NCBI GenBank assembly: GCA_902786975.1
Contig: CADAES010000004.1
Location: 43,861 to 107,860 of the forward strand
Reading direction: 5' to 3'
Source: an uncultured Ruminococcus sp.
GTDB taxonomy: Bacteria; Bacillota; Clostridia; Oscillospirales; Ruminococcaceae
DNA length: 64,000 nucleotides
Shown: positions 35,701 through 43,598 of the stretch, piece by piece
Layout: each line of letters starts with the position of its first letter
How positions within the stretch are numbered: the first letter of the stretch is position 1
Position numbers and translations under genes: made by a program
The notes under the pieces: generated by a model
Databases searched by the model: none
What the model saw: only the letters and a program-made list of their open reading frames with translations
What the model was told of the DNA's origin: nothing

Positions 35701-37259
35701 CCGCCCTTGATCGTGGAAACGGCATTGGGGACAGTAACACTCGTCAGAGAACGGCAGTTATTGAATGCCTTGTCTCCGATATCCTTTACACTGGCCATGG
35801 AAACGCTGGTGATACCCGTGCAGGACTGGAAGCATGTTGTAGGTATATATGTTACCTTAGGAGGTATGATGATCTGGTTCGACTTCAGGCTGGAAGCCTT
35901 GCTTCTCGGTGCAAGCGAAAGAACAGGACAGCTTGCGAACGTTCCGCAGTTGAAGCCGCACAGCTTCTCGTCGGAGTCTGCTCCGTCAGCCTCAGCATAG
36001 CAAGCTGCGCCGAAGAAGTTGAGATTATCCGAAACGATGACTTTCTTGAGCTTTGTGCAGAGGTTGAATGCTGCGTTGTAGATCTTGGTACACTTATCGG
36101 GAAGCTCTATCTGGACAAGTGATGTACACTGCTGGAAAGCACCGTTGCCGATAAACTTGCAGGCTGCTTTATTGCCTGTTTCAAACGTAACCTTCTGCAG
36201 AGCTGTGCAGCCCTGGAACATCGTATGAGGTACTGCGATGATATTCTTGGGGATAACAAAGCTCTGAAGAGCTGTACAACCCGCAAACAGACCCTTTCCG
36301 AGCCATTTGAAGGTTTGTTCGCCGGTCTTGTGAGAAGGTTCATTTTCAAGGTTGTCCGGGTCACCCGCAAGGATCGGAGGAAGTGTGTTCTTTGTGGTAT
36401 TGCCCGCATAGTACACCTTTGTCAGACGTGTGCAGTTCTGGAAAGCTCCGTCGCCCAGGGCGGTAAGCTTTGAGCCGCTTTTAAAGTTCACCTTTTCAAG
36501 GCTCGTGCTGCCCGAAAATGCTCCCGCACCGATACCCCATACGGTAGAGGGGATATCGTAGCTCTTTACTCCCGTACAGTTGCTGAATGCATTTTTTCCG
36601 ATAAAGGTCAGAGAACCGTTGAGCTTAAAGCCGGTGACCGTCTTACAGTTTGAAAAAGCGCTGTTTCCGATCTCCTTGACTCCCTCAAGATTCATTACGT
36701 TACCCGAACCCGAGGCACCCTTGAAATTAGGACAGTTGTTGAATGCGCTGTCGCCTATGTAATCTACAACGCCGCCGAAATCAACTGTCTGCAGGTTGTT
36801 GATGCCTGCGAACATACTGTCGCCGATCTTGATATGCTTTTTACCCTTGAACTTAACCCTGGCAAGCCTTGAATAATAGATATCGTTACCGTATCTGATG
36901 TTGTTGAATCTGTAGTTCAGCTCAGTGTACAGAACAGTTCCCGAAGTACCCGCATTTGCTTTATTCAATGCGTTGAAGATATCATCGGTGTTTATGGTGA
37001 TCTCAGCGACATTGGAAAACCAATACTGCTTTTCGTCCACAGGGGACAGCTGGAGATATTTCTTGGTACCTTCGCTGTCTATTTTGACATAGTTGAATTT
37101 GAACTTTGCGCCTCCGAGAATGATCTCTCCCGTTTCTTTATAATCCACAGCGCTTGCAGAAATGCTTATATCAGGGATTATCTGAGATATCTCCGACATC
37201 GGCATCGCTGATGCTACCATCAGAAGTGCGAGCACTCCCGACACGACCTTTTTTCTCAT
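32796..37259 (-). CDS. Giant BspA-type LRR surface protein with CWB2 anchor
   Basis: The 1487-residue protein starts with a signal peptide ending near ISASAVD. Residues about 130-1070 are tandem LRR_5/BspA-like units (consensus IGDSAFxNCxxLxxVxxP), a fold used for adhesion. An Ig-like BIG2 domain (SSNTDVALVDNEGNITPRKSGKAVVTVKT) follows, then three CWB2 repeats (for example TIGAGNYIDTAVAVAKKL, YVIGGPAAVSDKV, FSGTDRYETCTKL) to the end. CWB2 domains hold proteins on anionic cell-wall polymers without covalent links. It is probably a surface adhesin. The start follows AAGGAGGAGAACG. Confidence 0.9.
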   Translation of the reverse strand: MRKKVVSGVLALLMVASAMPMSEISQIIPDISISASAVDYKETGEIILGGAKFKFNYVKIDSEGTKKYLQLSPVDEKQYWFSNVAEITINTDDIFNALNKANAGTSGTVLYTELNYRFNNIRYGNDIYYSRLARVKFKGKKHIKIGDSMFAGINNLQTVDFGGVVDYIGDSAFNNCPNFKGASGSGNVMNLEGVKEIGNSAFSNCKTVTGFKLNGSLTFIGKNAFSNCTGVKSYDIPSTVWGIGAGAFSGSTSLEKVNFKSGSKLTALGDGAFQNCTRLTKVYYAGNTTKNTLPPILAGDPDNLENEPSHKTGEQTFKWLGKGLFAGCTALQSFVIPKNIIAVPHTMFQGCTALQKVTFETGNKAACKFIGNGAFQQCTSLVQIELPDKCTKIYNAAFNLCTKLKKVIVSDNLNFFGAACYAEADGADSDEKLCGFNCGTFASCPVLSLAPRSKASSLKSNQIIIPPKVTYIPTTCFQSCTGITSVSMASVKDIGDKAFNNCRSLTSVTVPNAVSTIKGGVFQDCAGLKTVVYSKNLQEIKESAFKGCSSLTSARPSDQKAMKNTIMLPASCEAVQKFGFEDCSSFKYLNILSKTKSKLATLGEKAFANCTSLEGSTLDGTSSQELSFPSKVEVIHPRLFYKCNSLKTVKFEGKVTSIGESTFEECSSLTKVTINDTVKQIGANAFKNCTSLKNLPVTTKGKVAMTLVAEIKDGTFQGCKALKTADLSAAKNISSVGSHAFEDCAALTKVILPNASNLTNLGESAFNKCTALNLVTISATATNSRLPSSIVSVGKTAFANTALKNMTIVKPKNKDFQNIIGEGAFTNCKKLKSVDLSGSNLISLEKSLFANDELLTSVKLPTTLDTIGDSAFSNCVKLSTINSTTKGTAVIPKNVKTISNLAFADCHCIAKMTIPAATDNISMSAWNFSFTYTQDDLKKGVINPLKAIVIDSKNANYKSINGVMYSKDGSKLLMYPVMKQGKNFTVPSSVTEIGAGAFSSNNYIANVTIPTSVKTISSKAFNRCEGLRTVKYGNNKTVNFTYDAFSGLTGKPKVAFYASSGSTAQTYAESNSSYIAFVDNNKMVSKITFEEGQMLFICRTSGRYTLNPLLTTKNGQKTTDVLEFTSSNTDVALVDNEGNITPRKSGKAVVTVKTASGVSATITVNVGEERERLAGATREGTAVEISKKAFAKANTVIITTGYDFHDSLVSVPLAKAYNAPILTVQKGKVLPETLKEIKRLGAKNVILVNTKGSVDSSVTKTLTKNGLKVTTIGAGNYIDTAVAVAKKLQAKTGKAPKAVFFTTDKGYADALSASPVAAILGAPIIYVKTDAALSSATKKYLNSIKGSVKNVYVIGGPAAVSDKVWVDIKKTLDNASAVRFSGTDRYETCTKLNSYFAEQNVLKSDAICIAKGKNFPDALAGGVLAAMMKAPLFLGDQIVIDPKAKKYDLYWYQKDYLAKKKAKQLVIFGGQVAVPDDLVNMIRNAGY

Positions 37260-37346
37260 TTGAACGTTCTCCTCCTTAAATCATCTGTTTTTCGTTTTTG
37301 TATTCCGATCACGGGCTGCATAAAATGCAAACCGATATACAAAATT

Positions 37347-37375
37347 AGTATAACACATCATTAACGCAATTTCAA
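37347..37375 (-). promoter_or_regulatory. Promoter of the LRR/CWB2 gene
   Basis: TTGAAA, 17 bases, TATACT on the minus strand, about 90 bases upstream of the start codon. Confidence 0.7.
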
Positions 37376-37404
37376 TAGTTTATCGAAAAAAACTCAATAT
37401 TTTT

Positions 37405-38076
37405 TTACTTTGCTGCGGCACGGGCTTCCATTTCGGTATACAGTCTGTAAACAGGCTCTAAAATAAGGTAATCCTGTGCAACAGTTTCAAAAAGCTTACT
37501 GCTGAAAAGCTCCTTCGTATCGGTCCCGTCATAGCACATACAGACCGACTTGCGGTTGAGCCAGTCCCACAGCCCGGGGTCGGCGTCGGGGAAACGGTTT
37601 TTCTTATACATTTCCCCTGCGAGGTAAAACCTGCTCTGCTTCTCGCACGCTTTTTTCGCCGCTTTGAATATCTTGTCGCCCGAAAGCGCCATTTCTCTGA
37701 GCTGCTGCATTGCGGCGGTGCCTGTTTTGTAATACCCGCAGCCGTAGCCGAAGCCGTGCGTACCGACATAGAAATAGAACTCCGGCACAAGCGCATAGGC
37801 TTCTCTCGGACGTCTGACCGATATCCACAGGCTGTCCCTGAAGATAGCTCCGCCCTTGACATACCTTGCATCACGGTAAATGCGTGAGATACATTTCGGG
37901 GTACATATCAGCCTGTCGTCTATTTTCGAGATAACGGGGGAAACAGTTTCAAGAAGCTCGGTGAACGGCTTTAGCACAAGCTCGTCGTAATCGGACTTGT
38001 GCTGTCTGAACCATTCCCTGTCGTTGCGGACGTAGTTCTCGTCGAGAAATTCAAGTGTTTTTAACGTAAACGGCAT
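37405..38076 (-). CDS. DUF2461 family protein
   Basis: A 223-residue protein with DUF2461 marks: LEFLDENYVRNDREWFRQHKSDYDELVLKPFTELLETV at the N-terminus, then CISRIYRDARYVKGGAIFRDSLWISVRRP and a final YRLYTEMEARAAAK. The family has no known activity. It starts 4 bases after the stop of the methyltransferase-like gene (TGATAAAATG), so the two share a transcript. Confidence 0.85.
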   Translation of the reverse strand: MPFTLKTLEFLDENYVRNDREWFRQHKSDYDELVLKPFTELLETVSPVISKIDDRLICTPKCISRIYRDARYVKGGAIFRDSLWISVRRPREAYALVPEFYFYVGTHGFGYGCGYYKTGTAAMQQLREMALSGDKIFKAAKKACEKQSRFYLAGEMYKKNRFPDADPGLWDWLNRKSVCMCYDGTDTKELFSSKLFETVAQDYLILEPVYRLYTEMEARAAAK

Positions 38077-38080
38077 TTTA

Positions 38081-38884
38081 TCAGCTCCGTTCTTTCTTAA
38101 GAGTTATCCGGGCATATCCCGGCAGATGCTTTTCAAAGTCTGCAAGTCTGTCAGCGTCACGGTCCTTGCTCAGGACGATGTAATACTTGCGGTACTGCTC
38201 TATTATATAAAGTGCTCCGAACGGCGTCTGTATGCTGTTCACAAAGCGCTTTATCCTGTCCAGCGGGACACGGAACGAGTTTATCACCGCAAGCCCGTTT
38301 TGCGAAAGCAGGTCATACACCTGCGAAACGAACTCTTCGGAGTAAACGTCGGGGTGGATCACATCGGCGACATAGATATCGGTATAAACGAGGTCGAAGC
38401 TCCGTTTTTTCGTGTTGTTGCGGACATACTCAAAGCCGTCGCCGCAGATAAGCTCGAAGCGAGGACTCATCTGCTCGGTGATAAAGTAGCGCTGTGCGAT
38501 ATCGACGAACTGCTTTGAATACTCAACTCCGACCGTCTCGCAGTCCTTGTAATGCAAAAGCAGGAACCGGGGTATCGTACAGCCCGCACATCCCAGCACA
38601 AGTGCGTTCCCCGGGGCGCTTTTGCCGAAATATGCGTCTATCAGCCTTTGCGATACCTGATAAACGGGCTGAAAATGCCGTCTTGGGTTCTTATAAACTG
38701 CCGAATAGATATAAGAGCCGTTGTTGTCGAACTCGATAGCCAGCGTATCTGACGAGTGAAAAACGGGGAGCGAATACTGCACTATGTGATAGCAGACGTT
38801 CTTGCCGCCGTCGGTATCTCTTACCGTTTCAAGCACCGTGCGCTTTCCGTATTTTTTTATTTTGTCAAAGTCTGCTTTTCTCAT
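38081..38884 (-). CDS. Spermidine-synthase-like methyltransferase-fold protein
   Basis: A 267-residue Rossmann protein. The nucleotide motif ALVLGCAGCTIPRFLLLHY and the acidic VGVEYSKQFVDIAQRYF follow a beta N-terminal region; FDLVYTDIYVADVIHPDVYSEEFV resembles the spermidine synthase active-site strip. The SpeE-specific GGGDG motif is altered (GCAGC), so polyamine synthesis is uncertain; a methyltransferase is equally possible. The start follows AAGGAACAGCT. Confidence 0.7.
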   Translation of the reverse strand: MRKADFDKIKKYGKRTVLETVRDTDGGKNVCYHIVQYSLPVFHSSDTLAIEFDNNGSYIYSAVYKNPRRHFQPVYQVSQRLIDAYFGKSAPGNALVLGCAGCTIPRFLLLHYKDCETVGVEYSKQFVDIAQRYFITEQMSPRFELICGDGFEYVRNNTKKRSFDLVYTDIYVADVIHPDVYSEEFVSQVYDLLSQNGLAVINSFRVPLDRIKRFVNSIQTPFGALYIIEQYRKYYIVLSKDRDADRLADFEKHLPGYARITLKKERS

Positions 38885-38997
38885 AGCTGTTCCTTTTTTA
38901 CTGCATTGTTTTCAGCTCTGCAGGCACTTCTCCCGATAAGCTGCTTGGGGGAAAACTCTTTTGTAAAAGAGCTTTCCCCCTTATGAACTATCGTATA

Positions 38998-39372
38998 CTA
39001 TTCAGCCACCTCAACGGGAGCATCGGCGGCATTCTTCCTCACGCTCTCTATGCCGTTCTTGCAGGAAGCCTTCGCTGTATAGCCTTCACTTGCGGCGATG
39101 ACCTGACCGTTGGTCGCTTTCAGGCGGAAACGTATCTCGCCCTTTTTGTCGGCATATATCTCGAACTTAGGGCACTTTGCGGTTTCAAAGCCCTCGGTGG
39201 TCTGGTCCTCGATATTAGCCACAGAAGCGTTCTTTGCAACGCTTGCGCAGCCGTTTTTTGCAGAATCGGCAGTGGAGAACACTTCTTCGCCGATGCAGAT
39301 GACCTCGCCGTTGGTCGCTTTGAGTGACCAGGTGTAGCCTGTCGATGTCTTTTTAACGATAAATTTTCCCAT
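38998..39372 (-). CDS. YegP-like tandem DUF1508 protein
   Basis: A 124-residue protein with two DUF1508 repeats: KFIVKKTSTGYTWSLKATNGEVICIGEEVFST and FEIYADKKGEIRFRLKATNGQVIAASEGYTA, each ending in an Ala-rich helix. YegP-like proteins are small cytoplasmic beta proteins of unknown role. It starts after GAGGTCAGATCA and has a perfect-spaced promoter. Two copies of the repeat fit the usual length. Confidence 0.88.
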   Translation of the reverse strand: MGKFIVKKTSTGYTWSLKATNGEVICIGEEVFSTADSAKNGCASVAKNASVANIEDQTTEGFETAKCPKFEIYADKKGEIRFRLKATNGQVIAASEGYTAKASCKNGIESVRKNAADAPVEVAE

Positions 39373-39408
39373 TGATCTGACCTCACTTTCATTAATTATT
39401 GTACATAT

Positions 39409-39437
39409 ATTATAATACGGTTTGTCCTATTTGTCAA
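39409..39437 (-). promoter_or_regulatory. Promoter of the YegP-like gene
   Basis: TTGACA, 17 bases, TATAAT on the minus strand. Three TTGTACA motifs lie around it (near 39399, 39453 and 39466), which may be operator sites. Confidence 0.7.
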
Positions 39438-39595
39438 TAAAGGCGTAAAAGTTTGTACATTTTTGTACATAACGCACATCTGAGACTATCAGTTTTCACA
39501 AAAGCCGATGTCGGTCAAAGCCTGTGATGGGCAGTCCGAAAACGGCGCATCTGCGCTGTGTTACGCAAAGTAACAGCGATGTTTCGGCTGTTCCC

Positions 39596-39625
39596 TTGCA
39601 ATTTTGCGCTCAGCCGTGCTATAAT
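39596..39625 (+). promoter_or_regulatory. Promoter of the HTH gene
   Basis: TTGCAA, 18 bases, TATAAT, 30 bases upstream of the start codon. Confidence 0.65.
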
Positions 39626-39654
39626 ACAGAAAAAAAAGACAGGGGGTCAGCAAA

Positions 39655-40233
39655 ATGACATTTGCACAAAAACTGAAGGACGCAAGACAGCAGGCGGGAT
39701 ATTCGCAGGAAGAGCTTGCGGGCAAGCTGAGCGTTTCAAGGAGTGCGGTGGCGAAATGGGAGGCAGACAAGGGAATGCCCGACATAGAGAATCTCAGGGC
39801 TATCGCAAAACTTTTGAATGTATCCATCGACTATCTGCTCGACGAGGGCGAATCGCTGTCGATGAACAGGCTGAGAGAGCCCGTTGACCTTGAAAGCTTT
39901 GAAAAGATCGGCAAGGCTCGCTCAAAGCAGGACGCTGCGGTGCTTGCGAGGTTCCCAAAAGCAGTTCAGATATACGCACTCGTCCGCAGCAAAAAGCTCT
40001 CAAAGTTCGAGGGGCTGCTTGAATGGACTGTGATGCCGACGTTCGGTATATTTGAAGCTGCGGATCAGATAAACGATAACGACCCGTACTATCTTGTCGA
40101 AACGGACAGCAGGCAGTATCTCGTCTGCGTTACAAAGGAGTTCATCGACACCACCGAGCTTGCACGGCACATAAGCGAAAAACAGTTCGTTATCGGCACA
40201 AACAAGTTCAAGCGGCTCTACACGCTCAAATAG
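39655..40233 (+). CDS. XRE-family HTH regulator with C-terminal effector-like domain
   Basis: A 192-residue protein. Residues 1-65 are an XRE helix-turn-helix (FAQKLKDARQQAGYSQEELAGKLSVSRSAVAKWEADKGMPDIENLRAIAKLLNVS). The C-terminal 120 residues include KAVQIYALVRSKKLSKFEGLLEWTVMPTFGIFEAADQIND and a final FVIGTNKFKRLYTLK. This shape is frequent in clostridial stand-alone regulators. The ligand is unknown. It is convergent with the ABC-F gene and shares its terminator region. Confidence 0.8.
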   Translation: MTFAQKLKDARQQAGYSQEELAGKLSVSRSAVAKWEADKGMPDIENLRAIAKLLNVSIDYLLDEGESLSMNRLREPVDLESFEKIGKARSKQDAAVLARFPKAVQIYALVRSKKLSKFEGLLEWTVMPTFGIFEAADQINDNDPYYLVETDSRQYLVCVTKEFIDTTELARHISEKQFVIGTNKFKRLYTLK

Positions 40234-40407
40234 GCTCAAAATAAACTCAAGCGATACTTTTAAACAAGTTGGAAATGTGAACATAACAGACGAGCTTTCC
40301 ATTCGAACATTCAGCTTCCGGTCGCCCCTAAAGCGTCCGTCAGGACGGTTTGCCCCTTTTCGGGAACAAAATCTAAAAATATGGACTGAACACAGACATC
40401 ATAAACA

Positions 40408-40450
40408 AGCAGCGGCACCTGTACGCTATGTACAGATGCCGTTATTTTTA
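40408..40450 (+). terminator. Terminator between the HTH gene and the ABC-F gene
   Basis: GGCACCTGTAC and GTACAGATGCC pair around GCTAT and are followed by GTTATTTTTA on the plus strand; it overlaps the convergent ABC-F stop. Confidence 0.65.
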
Positions 40451-41971
40451 CAGCTCTATTATCTGTGTCGCTATTTTTTTCCTGAAAGCCTCGTCGTGCT
40501 CGACGAACAGCATTGTCGGGCGGTACTCCAGCAGCAGCTTTTCTATCTGCATTCTTGAAAAGATATCAATATAATTCAGCGGCTCGTCCCAGATATACAG
40601 ATGTGCGGGCGTTATGAGGCTCGATGCAATGAGCAGCTTCTTTTTCTGCCCCTGTGAGAACTCCCCGATGTCCTTTTCAAACTGGACACGTTCAAACCCG
40701 AGCCTTCGCAGCACCGAGCAAAGCAGGCTCATATCGAGTCCTCTGCTTTCGCAGAATACGGGTATGCTGCCTTTGAGGTCCGATGTGTCCTGCGAGATAT
40801 ACGACACGGTAAGCCCCGATGCGGTCTCAAGCGTTCCCTGCTGTTTCAGCGTCGGGAAGCGGTCATATCCGCAGCTTCGCAGTATCGCTCTTATCAGCGT
40901 TGATTTTCCGCTGCCGTTGCTGCCGTGGACGGCGATGCGCTCGCCGTTTCTGACCTCAAAGGAAAGTCCGTTTACGACAAAGCCCTCGGCGCCCTTGTAC
41001 CCGAGGCACAGCTCACGGGCACAGACGGGTGTGCTTTTGTAGTGAACAAGCGGGGTCAGCTTGAGGTCATCAGTCTTTTCGAGGTCACACAGCAGGTCCT
41101 CCTTTTGCTCTATCTCCCTGTCTATGCGCTTTTGCATCTGCTTGACACGGCTTTGCATCTTCTTTGTCTTTGCTCCGATGAACGAGCGTGAGCTGATGCA
41201 GCGGTCGTGCTCCTTTACGGGGTCGAAGCCTATCTTGGTGCTTTCGCTCTTGTCAGCCCAGTCGGCGGTGCGCTTTGCTGCCCGACGAAGCTTTTTTATT
41301 TCTTTTTTATGCTTTTCGTTTTCGGCAAGGGCAAAGGAGTCCTTGCGCTGCTTGTTCTCCCACCAGCTTGAAAAGTTGCCGTTTTGCACCTCGACGGTCT
41401 TGCGGTTGAGCACAAGAACGTGGTCGGTGCAGGCGTCGAGAAGATCCCTGTCGTGCGAAACAAGGATAAACCCCTTTTTATGTGAAAGATACTCACGCAC
41501 CTTTGAGCGTGCATCGCTGTCAAGGTGATTGGTCGGCTCGTCGATGAGCAGGAACTCGTTTTCGCCCGAGAACAGCACGGCTAACAGCACCTTTGTCTGC
41601 TCACCGGGACTGAGCGTTTCAAACGGGCGGAACAGGATATCAGCCTCCTCGCCGAGCTTGGCAAGCTCGCTCATCACACGCCAGCTCTCGCAGCCGGGCT
41701 TTATCTCGTCAAGGAACTCCGCTGCTGTACGGGCGTACTGCTGCGCCGACAAGCGGTAGGGGAAATACTCAAAGACCGTGCTTGCGCTGACAGCGCCCTT
41801 GCAGTCGTGCTTTCCCATAAGCAGCTCAAGAAACGTAGTTTTGCCCTTTCCGTTCCTGCCGATAAAGCCGAGTTTCCAGTTCGTATCCACCGAGAACGAC
41901 ACGTTCTCAAAAATATTATCAAAGCTTCCCTCGTAGCAGAATGTGAGGGAATCAACATTTATCAGTGACAT
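40448..41971 (-). CDS. ABC-F ATPase (ribosome protection type)
   Basis: The start is the ATG at 41971 after CGGGAGGAGG. The 507-residue protein has two ABC domains and no membrane span: Walker A GRNGKGKTT and GSNGSGKST, signatures LSPGEQTKV and FSQGQKKKL, and Walker B FLLIDEPTNHLDSD and LYIWDEPLNYIDIF. The interdomain linker is long and basic, as in Lsa/Vga/Msr-type factors that release ribosome-bound antibiotics. Drug class cannot be inferred safely. A 285-base leader with an attenuator-like structure precedes it. Confidence 0.88.
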   Translation of the reverse strand: MSLINVDSLTFCYEGSFDNIFENVSFSVDTNWKLGFIGRNGKGKTTFLELLMGKHDCKGAVSASTVFEYFPYRLSAQQYARTAAEFLDEIKPGCESWRVMSELAKLGEEADILFRPFETLSPGEQTKVLLAVLFSGENEFLLIDEPTNHLDSDARSKVREYLSHKKGFILVSHDRDLLDACTDHVLVLNRKTVEVQNGNFSSWWENKQRKDSFALAENEKHKKEIKKLRRAAKRTADWADKSESTKIGFDPVKEHDRCISSRSFIGAKTKKMQSRVKQMQKRIDREIEQKEDLLCDLEKTDDLKLTPLVHYKSTPVCARELCLGYKGAEGFVVNGLSFEVRNGERIAVHGSNGSGKSTLIRAILRSCGYDRFPTLKQQGTLETASGLTVSYISQDTSDLKGSIPVFCESRGLDMSLLCSVLRRLGFERVQFEKDIGEFSQGQKKKLLIASSLITPAHLYIWDEPLNYIDIFSRMQIEKLLLEYRPTMLFVEHDEAFRKKIATQIIEL

Positions 41972-42256
41972 ATACACATTCCTCCTCCCGACAGTTTTTA
42001 TGCAACAAAAAAAACTGTCCGCTGCCGAACAGTTGATATGCTCATATAACCTCACGGGAGAACGGGCGCAAAGCCGCAAAAACAAAATGTATGCACAAAA
42101 AAGAGAGGTTATGATGAACATAATCCACTTTTGGCAACATGAAATAAGGTACGGACGCAGTGCGTCCATACACAGGGTCTTATCCTTCCATGTTTTCAAA
42201 AGCAGGTTATCTTCTCATCCTGACACCTCTCATTCAGATTTTGCGGTATTGTGCTA
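41972..42256 (-). promoter_or_regulatory. Attenuator leader of the ABC-F gene
   Basis: Downstream of the promoter (42263-42291) the leader holds a tiny reading frame, ATG AGA AGA TAA, with AGAGG 7 bases upstream, then a GGACGCACTGCGTCC hairpin, AACCTC...GAGGTT pairing, and a terminator ACTGTTCGGCAGCGGACAGT with eight T. A second ACTGTC just before the ribosome site (AAAACTGTCGGGAGG) can compete with the terminator arm. This is the layout of drug-induced attenuation in resistance ABC-F genes, though not proof of it. Confidence 0.6.
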
Positions 42257-42262
42257 AGACGT

Positions 42263-42291
42263 AGTATAGCACAGCTTTTTCGCTTTGTCAA
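42263..42291 (-). promoter_or_regulatory. Promoter of the ABC-F leader transcript
   Basis: TTGACA, 17 bases, TATACT on the minus strand. Confidence 0.75.
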
Positions 42292-42308
42292 GGGGGCTGA
42301 ATAAAAAT

Positions 42309-42839
42309 TCACCCCGAATATGTATCATAGCACCAGACGTGCCAGTTCCCGCTGAACGGCTCGTCGCTCTCTGACGGAAGATGCTGACCGCCTGCCGAAC
42401 TGAAGTCAAAGTCCTCGTCGATATACACCAGCTCATAGCATCTGACATCGTGGCTGTTCGCTCCGTCGCCGCTGAGCTTTTCCTGTCTGGCAGCGACCGA
42501 CACTGCGGATCTGCCGTTTTTGTCGCAGACTACCGTGACCGACGAAAAAGCGGGGAAGTCGCTGTCCTTGTGATATTTGTCCCTCAGTTCCCCGAGAATG
42601 TCGCTTATCTGCTTATCGCAGCCCGTTTCGTCTGTTCTGATGACAGTTCTGCTGCGCTCGCCGGTGTGTTCTTTTGCAAGGGCGGCAAGCCTTTCAAAAG
42701 TCTGCTCATTTGAATAGTAAATATCCTTTATACCGTTGTAGCGTGTCTTGTATGCAATGAACACAGCAATAAGCGTCAGCAGTATCGCCCCGCCGATAAC
42801 AGCAGGGATGATATACTGTTTTTTAAGTTTGCTTTTCAT
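42309..42839 (-). CDS. Anchored protein of unknown function
   Basis: A 176-residue protein from the ATG at 42839 (GGAGAATAAA upstream). One membrane span (about 11-31) is followed by an extracellular domain with two Cys residues near CDKQ and CDKN, then YELVYIDEDFDFSSAG and a final NWHVWCYDTYSG. I do not recognise the family. Its layout resembles the next upstream gene, and the two may be a co-expressed pair of exported proteins. Confidence 0.6.
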   Translation of the reverse strand: MKSKLKKQYIIPAVIGGAILLTLIAVFIAYKTRYNGIKDIYYSNEQTFERLAALAKEHTGERSRTVIRTDETGCDKQISDILGELRDKYHKDSDFPAFSSVTVVCDKNGRSAVSVAARQEKLSGDGANSHDVRCYELVYIDEDFDFSSAGGQHLPSESDEPFSGNWHVWCYDTYSG

Positions 42840-42943
42840 TTTATTCTCCGTTCTGTCCGTCCCATCGTCCGTGCGGTGGGCTGAGCTTCTGAGGCCGCCG
42901 AAATTAAAGCGGCAGCTGCCCCGGCGGTCCTTTTCTCCCTTTT

Positions 42944-43429
42944 TCAATATCCCCAAGCCACTACTTCCCAGTCGCCGTCCTCCTCACGGGCGAGGTGTAT
43001 CATATAATCGTCCCTCTCCCCGTTATGCTTGGCGCCGTTGTCGCAAAGCCAGACCTCAGTGGTGTAAAAACGGATACACTGTGTATATTGCTTTTCGTGA
43101 TGTGAACCGAGGTCTCTGACATATTCCAGCTCCCCGTCATAGTCCGACGGGTCTTTTCCGTATGAAAGCTTCAGCAGTTTGCAGTTCCTCCAATTCTTCA
43201 GCATATATTCCAGCGCCGCACCTGCTGCCTCTGCCCTTTCCTGCTCGGTATACATCCCGGACTCACCGAGGCTGAACCGAGCCTCTCCGATATCCAGCGC
43301 AGCACCACGCTCCTCTATCAGAATGACCGCACATCCCAGAACGAACAAAGCTAAAAAGCTGATGACGACCATTACTGCACCCGTTCTGACCGCCCTTATC
43401 ACAGTCCTTGTGCTCTTTGGTGCACTCAT
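42944..43429 (-). CDS. Anchored protein of unknown function (DUF4829-like)
   Basis: A 161-residue protein with one membrane span (about 18-40), then an external domain: TEQERAEAAGAALEYMLKNWRNCKLLKLSYGKDPSDYDGELEYV, a strand region around CIRFYTTEVWLCDNGA, and a final DGDWEVVAWGY. The helix-then-beta order resembles NTF2-like DUF4829 proteins, a tentative match. The start follows GGGGACAGGTATT. It lies downstream of the kinase/ABC operon, separated by a terminator. Confidence 0.6.
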   Translation of the reverse strand: MSAPKSTRTVIRAVRTGAVMVVISFLALFVLGCAVILIEERGAALDIGEARFSLGESGMYTEQERAEAAGAALEYMLKNWRNCKLLKLSYGKDPSDYDGELEYVRDLGSHHEKQYTQCIRFYTTEVWLCDNGAKHNGERDDYMIHLAREEDGDWEVVAWGY

Positions 43430-43549
43430 AATACCTGTCCCCTTTCATATCCGTATACCCCTATTACGAATGAACAGGCGGAAAATGTGCAAAAGTTTCT
43501 GAACTTTGTATAACTGCACAAATTTCCAGCCCGAAAGCTATGCACCTGT

Positions 43550-43590
43550 AACAAAAACACCTTTTGCGGAGCTGCCCGGAAAAGGTGTCG
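43550..43590 (-). terminator. Terminator of the kinase/FHA-ABC operon
   Basis: ACACCTTTTCC and GCAAAAGGTGT pair on the minus strand, followed by TTTTTG. Confidence 0.7.
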
Positions 43591-43598
43591 TTTTTTCA

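Noticed and set aside
38940-38985. GGGGGAAAACTC...GAGCTTTCCCCC hairpin as a terminator
   Set aside because: No T run on either strand at the right side. It resembles the ends of the foldback element at 23910-24295 and may be a fragment, but it is too short to call.
40925-41191. Possible small gene on the plus strand inside ABC-F
   Set aside because: No ribosome site, no motif, and it is fully antisense to a conserved ATPase.
42112-42257. Plus-strand frame of 47 codons starting after GAGAGGTT
   Set aside because: It is opposite the ABC-F leader. The hairpins and promoter read on the minus strand, and nothing downstream on the plus strand would be its target.
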